From Polynucleobacter necessarius (GTDB lineage Bacteria > Pseudomonadota > Gammaproteobacteria > Burkholderiales > Burkholderiaceae): DNA of 64,000 nt. Of this stretch, positions 60,617 to 64,000 are shown piece after piece. Where the stretch lies: assembly GCF_900095215.1 (NCBI RefSeq), contig NZ_LT606949.1, positions 1,466,939-1,530,938 of the forward strand. The letters are read 5' to 3'. A program made the position numbers and the translations under genes. The notes under the pieces are model-generated. The model did not search any database and was not told the DNA's origin. It worked only from the letters and a program-made list of their open reading frames with translations. Numbering within the stretch: the first letter of the stretch is position 1; every line of letters begins with the position of its first letter.

Positions 60617-61510
60617 TCAGAGGAAATAGTGATCTATTAAAAGCGCCGCGAAGAGCAGCGACAAATAGGTAATGGAGAAGCGGAAAATTTTCTTAGCCAA
60701 AGCATCGCTATACGAAATAAATAGCGCAAGCACATAAGCCAAGAACAACAATCCCAAAATGATGGCGGATATCAAATACACCATACCGCTCATGCCATAG
60801 ATATAGGGCAACATCGTAGCCGCAATCAAGATGAGGGTATAGAGCACTATATTTAAGAGTGTGAAGCGCTCTCCATGGGTGACCGGCAACATTGGCAGAC
60901 CAGACTGCACATAGTCATCACGACGATATAAAGCCAATGCCCAGAAGTGTGGTGGCGTCCATACAAAAATGATTAACACCAAAAGCCAAGCTTCCGCGGA
61001 AAGCGTATTTGTTACTGCCGCCCAACCCAATGCTGGCGGCATGGCGCCAGCTAAACCACCAATGACAATGTTTTGTGGGGTCGCGGGCTTCAGGAGCCAG
61101 GTATAGATCACTGCATAACCAACAAACGTAGCAAGCGTTAGCCACATTGTGAGTGGGTTGCAGAAATTCCACAAAATAATCATCCCGAGCGAACCCAAAA
61201 CAATTGAGAAAACAATAATGTGAAATGGTGTTACCTCGCCTGTAGCGGATGGACGCCAAGCGGTACGCTTCATCTTCGCATCAACTGCTTGCTCAATTAA
61301 GCAATTGACTGCAAACGCTGCGCCTGCCAAGAGCCAGATGCCCACAATGCCACCGAAGAGCACGGGGTAAGGAACCATTCCCGGCGTCGCCAAGAACATC
61401 CCAATTACCGCGCAAAAAACGGCGAGTTGAGTCACTCTGGGTTTAGTTAAAACCCAATATTGACGCCAACGCGGCATTGCCACTGGTGCGCTTGTTTTAG
61501 AGTCACTCAT
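60617..61510 (-). CDS. ctaB: Protoheme IX farnesyltransferase (heme O synthase)
   Basis: This UbiA-family membrane prenyltransferase adds farnesyl to heme b to make heme O. From ATG 61510 ([20 protein letters not shown]) it has 297 residues and about nine membrane helices. The first Asp-rich motif [19 protein letters not shown] and the second, [18 protein letters not shown], are as in CyoE/CtaB. An extension to 61630 would overlap ctaA and is rejected. Next to ctaA, as expected for heme A synthesis. Confidence 0.95.
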   Translation of the reverse strand: MSDSKTSAPVAMPRWRQYWVLTKPRVTQLAVFCAVIGMFLATPGMVPYPVLFGGIVGIWLLAGAAFAVNCLIEQAVDAKMKRTAWRPSATGEVTPFHIIVFSIVLGSLGMIILWNFCNPLTMWLTLATFVGYAVIYTWLLKPATPQNIVIGGLAGAMPPALGWAAVTNTLSAEAWLLVLIIFVWTPPHFWALALYRRDDYVQSGLPMLPVTHGERFTLLNIVLYTLILIAATMLPYIYGMSGMVYLISAIILGLLFLAYVLALFISYSDALAKKIFRFSITYLSLLFAALLIDHYFL

Positions 61511-61512
61511 AT

Positions 61513-62634
61513 TTATGCCATCTTCTTTTGAATAAAAGGCTTCCAAGAGGCCCAATAACTCATTCTGACCAAACAGAATGCCAAAGCAGCAGAGCCAGCG
61601 GTATGCAATAAAGCCGCCAACACAGGCCACTGAAACACCACATTCGAAATACCAGTCACCACCTGGAGAAGGAGCGCTCCTAGCAAAAGCTTAGCGATCT
61701 GATTTAAGCCTGATAGAACGGGCGCTGCCAGCTGAAGAGCCCTGACCACCAAGATGCCGAGCACCAATAAGACAGCGACTGCAAATAGGCGATGTGCCCA
61801 ATGAATCGTTTGTAAAGCGACAGTGGAAATAAATTCACCATTGGCATTTAAGCCTAGCTGACGCCAAAGAGCAAAGCCTTCACCCCAATTTGTCTCTGGC
61901 CATGCGCTACCCAAGCAAGTTGGAAAATCTGGACAGGCCAAGACCGCATAGTGGGTACTCACCCAAGCGCCTAAAAAAACCTGAATAAATAAAACAATGA
62001 AAGCGAGCAATAACATTGGCGCCGATAGTGGTCGCACTCGAATCACACGAACCGCAGAAGACTTATTCTCCCAAGTCTGTTGTGCATAAGCCGTTAGACA
62101 AGCCAACAAAACTAAAGCCAACATCAAATGTACAGTGACAATAATTGGCTGCAACTTCAATGTCACCGTCCAAGCACCAAATGCTCCCTGAACACAAACT
62201 AACAACAGCAGTCCCAAACTACCAAGCAAAGGCTTACCGCCTAAGCTCCTTAGCTTGCTATATGCAAGCCCTACTTGCACCAAAATCAATGCGCCTACCG
62301 TCATTGCCAAGTAACGGTGAACCATTTCAATCCACGCCTTAATCACCGTCACAGGCCCAGTAGGTAAGGCGCTCTCAGCCTGCTGAATCTCGCTAAGAGC
62401 ATGTAAAGGATTAGAAGTACCGTAACATCCAGGCCAATCAGGACAACCCAAACCCGAGTCGGTTAAGCGCGTAAAGGCGCCAAACACAATCAGATCAAAG
62501 GTCATGAAGACCAATACCCAATTGAGTTTTTGGAAAAAGCTATAGCCTGGTTTTCTCCAAAGATAAAGCAATGGCAAGCCCGCAAAGACAATTGCAATGG
62601 CCGCCAACTCCAGAAACAAAAGCAAACTTGGCAT
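61513..62634 (-). CDS. ctaA: Heme A synthase (COX15/CtaA family)
   Basis: The 373 residues form about eight membrane helices. The conserved region [21 protein letters not shown] near residues 51-71, [14 protein letters not shown] (histidine ligand), and in the second half [22 protein letters not shown] and [14 protein letters not shown] give two heme-binding bundles. It converts heme O to heme A. It starts where the uncharacterised membrane gene ends (shared base 62634). Confidence 0.95.
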   Translation of the reverse strand: MPSLLLFLELAAIAIVFAGLPLLYLWRKPGYSFFQKLNWVLVFMTFDLIVFGAFTRLTDSGLGCPDWPGCYGTSNPLHALSEIQQAESALPTGPVTVIKAWIEMVHRYLAMTVGALILVQVGLAYSKLRSLGGKPLLGSLGLLLLVCVQGAFGAWTVTLKLQPIIVTVHLMLALVLLACLTAYAQQTWENKSSAVRVIRVRPLSAPMLLLAFIVLFIQVFLGAWVSTHYAVLACPDFPTCLGSAWPETNWGEGFALWRQLGLNANGEFISTVALQTIHWAHRLFAVAVLLVLGILVVRALQLAAPVLSGLNQIAKLLLGALLLQVVTGISNVVFQWPVLAALLHTAGSAALAFCLVRMSYWASWKPFIQKKMA

Positions 62635-63290
62635 TACAAATTCTCGCCTTTGTGATTTAACTTCAAGAGTTTTTCTAGATCCTTCTTCATACTAGAAAAC
62701 TCTTTAGGAGAATTCGTAACCGGGAAATACATCATCTTTGCAGGGCTCGGATCAATTAATTGGATTTCCTTGCCCGCACCATCTTTATTTAACCAAGATT
62801 CAAATTCAGCCCAACTCTTAGAGTCTGATGGCAATGAAACAATCTTCAAGCCTGCTATTTTTTCGTCATAAACCTTGCTTACTTCTGGATCCACAGGCTT
62901 GTCATCCGTATTGACCCAGATCAGCTGCAAGCGTTTACTCTGTCTGCCCATAGCAACCCTTACTTGACGCATCAAGAAGAGAGCCTCAATACATTTCTCA
63001 TCCTTTATTTGGCACTCCCCCGCTGGACGGGCAATCAAAAGCGTCCACTTGCCTTGCATAGGCGTATCAAGCCACGCAGTATTGAAGTCTTGAGCTGGGT
63101 AAACCAAGGTTCCAAAATTGGTTTTACCCCCTTCTGGCTTAATTACGTAATAAGCAAAATAAGAGGCAATGACTGGAGAGGCGCAAGCCAGAAATAACAA
63201 CAGCATCTGAATGCGGCCACGACGAGTGCGCGCATTAATTACAGATGAATCTATCTGCGACGCCGGAATTAATAAATCTTTATCACTCAC
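62634..63290 (-). CDS. Uncharacterised membrane-anchored protein in the oxidase assembly cluster
   Basis: The 218 residues have one N-terminal membrane helix (MLLLFLACASPVIASYFAYYVI, about 29-50) and a soluble, probably periplasmic domain. I do not recognise a named family with certainty. The domain reads like a thioredoxin/SCO relative: GKWTLLIARPAGECQIKDEKCIEALFLMRQVRVAMG, strands LQLIWVNTDD, then a C-terminal DPSPAKMMYFPVTNSPKEFSSMKKDLEKLL typical of the last SCO strand and helix. The Cys pair is C93-x6-C100 instead of the SCO CxxxC, and no third His is obvious. It overlaps SURF1 by 4 bases and ctaA by one, so it belongs to the same transcript and presumably to cytochrome oxidase assembly. 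Confidence 0.85.
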   Translation of the reverse strand: MSDKDLLIPASQIDSSVINARTRRGRIQMLLLFLACASPVIASYFAYYVIKPEGGKTNFGTLVYPAQDFNTAWLDTPMQGKWTLLIARPAGECQIKDEKCIEALFLMRQVRVAMGRQSKRLQLIWVNTDDKPVDPEVSKVYDEKIAGLKIVSLPSDSKSWAEFESWLNKDGAGKEIQLIDPSPAKMMYFPVTNSPKEFSSMKKDLEKLLKLNHKGENL

Positions 63291-64000
63291 TCTTGATCCC
63301 CTCGATGCCCATTACTAACACTTTGTCGTTGATATTGACGCAAGCCCGTGAACAGCCAAAATAAAAATCCAGTAAAAGCCAAGGCAAACCACTGGAATGC
63401 ATAAGCATAATGGCGATCGACCCCACTCGTCAGAGGCGCCCAATCTCGCAGCAAACCATCTTCCGCGCCAACTTCTACTTCACGCAAGATAAAGGGGGAT
63501 TGGCTCCAACCACGGAGCTTACCTTCGCTTTCTAGATCGAAGTTTTGCACAATTCGGGGCTTGCTTACATCAACATCAATCTTGTTATTTCCCAGCTCAT
63601 AGACTTTGCCAGGATGAGCGAATACGATGCCCTCAATATTGACCACTCTGCTTGGCGTCTTTACGGGTGGCAAGGTCTCGCGATTTTCATTGTTGCGTGG
63701 CGCCCACCCTCGATTAATCCACAGAACCTCATCTTTGCCCTCAAGCCTCAAAGACATCATCAGATAAAAGCCTGACTGCGCTGTAGCGCTTCCCGCTGGC
63801 GGAATAGGTCTAGGTCGGTTATCCAACCAAACAGCTGCATTCGGCAGGTACTGACCTCGGGCAATCATACGGCGTTCACTAGCCTCCTCCAAGCTCCAAG
63901 GCCCTGCATTCGCATTCAAGATCGGCATTTGCTGACGAGCCAGTAAAGTAGCCGCCATGGCAATTTTGGTATCAGCCCTACTCAATTGCCAAATACCTGC
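63287..64000 (-). CDS. SURF1-family cytochrome oxidase assembly protein, 5' end beyond the window
   Basis: The visible 237 residues start inside the protein (AGIWQLSRADTK) because the gene runs off the right edge; the first membrane helix is outside. The SURF1 domain is clear: GPWSLEEASERRMIARGQYLPNAAVWLDNRP, GFYLMMSLRLEGKDEVLWINRGWAPRNNE, VNIEGIV, and the C-terminal helix DRHYAYAFQWFALAFTGFLFWLFTGLR. SURF1 assists heme A insertion into cytochrome c oxidase. It fits the ctaA-ctaB-SCO neighbours. Confidence 0.95.
   Translation of the reverse strand, partial: AGIWQLSRADTKIAMAATLLARQQMPILNANAGPWSLEEASERRMIARGQYLPNAAVWLDNRPRPIPPAGSATAQSGFYLMMSLRLEGKDEVLWINRGWAPRNNENRETLPPVKTPSRVVNIEGIVFAHPGKVYELGNNKIDVDVSKPRIVQNFDLESEGKLRGWSQSPFILREVEVGAEDGLLRDWAPLTSGVDRHYAYAFQWFALAFTGFLFWLFTGLRQYQRQSVSNGHRGDQE

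Noticed and set aside
60617-61630. Longer ctaB starting at 61630
   Set aside because: The 40-residue extension lies inside the ctaA coding region; the start at 61510 fits the family.

Overview
The window looks like a chromosomal segment of a betaproteobacterium of the Burkholderiaceae, most probably a Polynucleobacter and, from the number of broken genes, a lineage resembling the ciliate-symbiont Polynucleobacter necessarius. This is inference from gene order (ruvCAB-tyrS, rplM-rpsI-erpA, ubiE-ubiJ-ubiB, ssb-MFS-uvrA, kdsD-kdsC-lptCAB-hpf-ptsN-hprK-rapZ, mutM-TPR/lolB-ispE-tRNA-Gln-prs-rplY-pth, coaD-rsmD-M16-ftsY-rpoH, SCO-ctaB-ctaA-SURF1), protein character and moderate GC content; no database was searched. 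I see no phage, insertion sequence, CRISPR array or horizontally acquired island.

Layout. 1-3.3 kb: the tail of a sugar kinase-like gene, a damaged murU, pepP and ubiH. 3.4-8.7 kb: a dusB pseudogene in front of intact fis, then purH and ruvCAB. 8.6-13.6 kb: tyrS, an anmK pseudogene, erpA, argC, rpsI and rplM. 13.6-14.7 kb: a candidate antisense-strand small RNA with its own promoter and terminator, an OsmC-family pseudogene, and the RNase P RNA. 14.8-19.5 kb: pyrC, then two pseudogenes (glycerate kinase and an Atm1/MsbA-type ABC exporter) and nudB. 19.5-30.3 kb: aspS and a ubiquinone block (ubiB, ubiJ, ubiE) with membrane or lipid-binding companions, then a 1279-residue FAD/Fe-S oxidoreductase. 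30.4-35.6 kb: ilvA, a 5'-nucleotidase, a queF pseudogene, ssb and an MFS transporter. 35.6-47 kb: uvrA, a CPA2 antiporter, and the KDO / LPS-export / PTS-Ntr cluster. 47-54 kb: mutY, a mutM pseudogene, an apparent TPR-LolB fusion, ispE, tRNA-Gln, prs, rplY and pth. 54-64 kb: ferredoxin, coaD, an rsmD pseudogene, two M16 peptidases, ftsY, rpoH behind a perfect CIRCE operator, and a cytochrome-oxidase assembly block running off the right edge.

The main theme is selective erosion of an otherwise dense genome. Nine genes (murU, dusB, anmK, an osmC-like gene, a glycerate kinase, an ABC exporter, queF, mutM, rsmD) carry internal stops, one-base frameshifts or deletions, but remain nearly full length. 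That indicates recent inactivation. The losses cluster by function: cell-wall sugar recycling (murU, anmK), RNA modification (dusB, queF, rsmD) and oxidative DNA repair (mutM). Core translation, envelope biogenesis, respiration and recombination genes look intact.

I did not find an obviously new multi-gene system. The items most worth a second look are the roughly 100-nt RNA with an exposed anti-Shine-Dalgarno sequence, the CIRCE element overlapping the rpoH promoter, the TPR-LolB fusion, and the uncharacterised protein between ctaA and SURF1.
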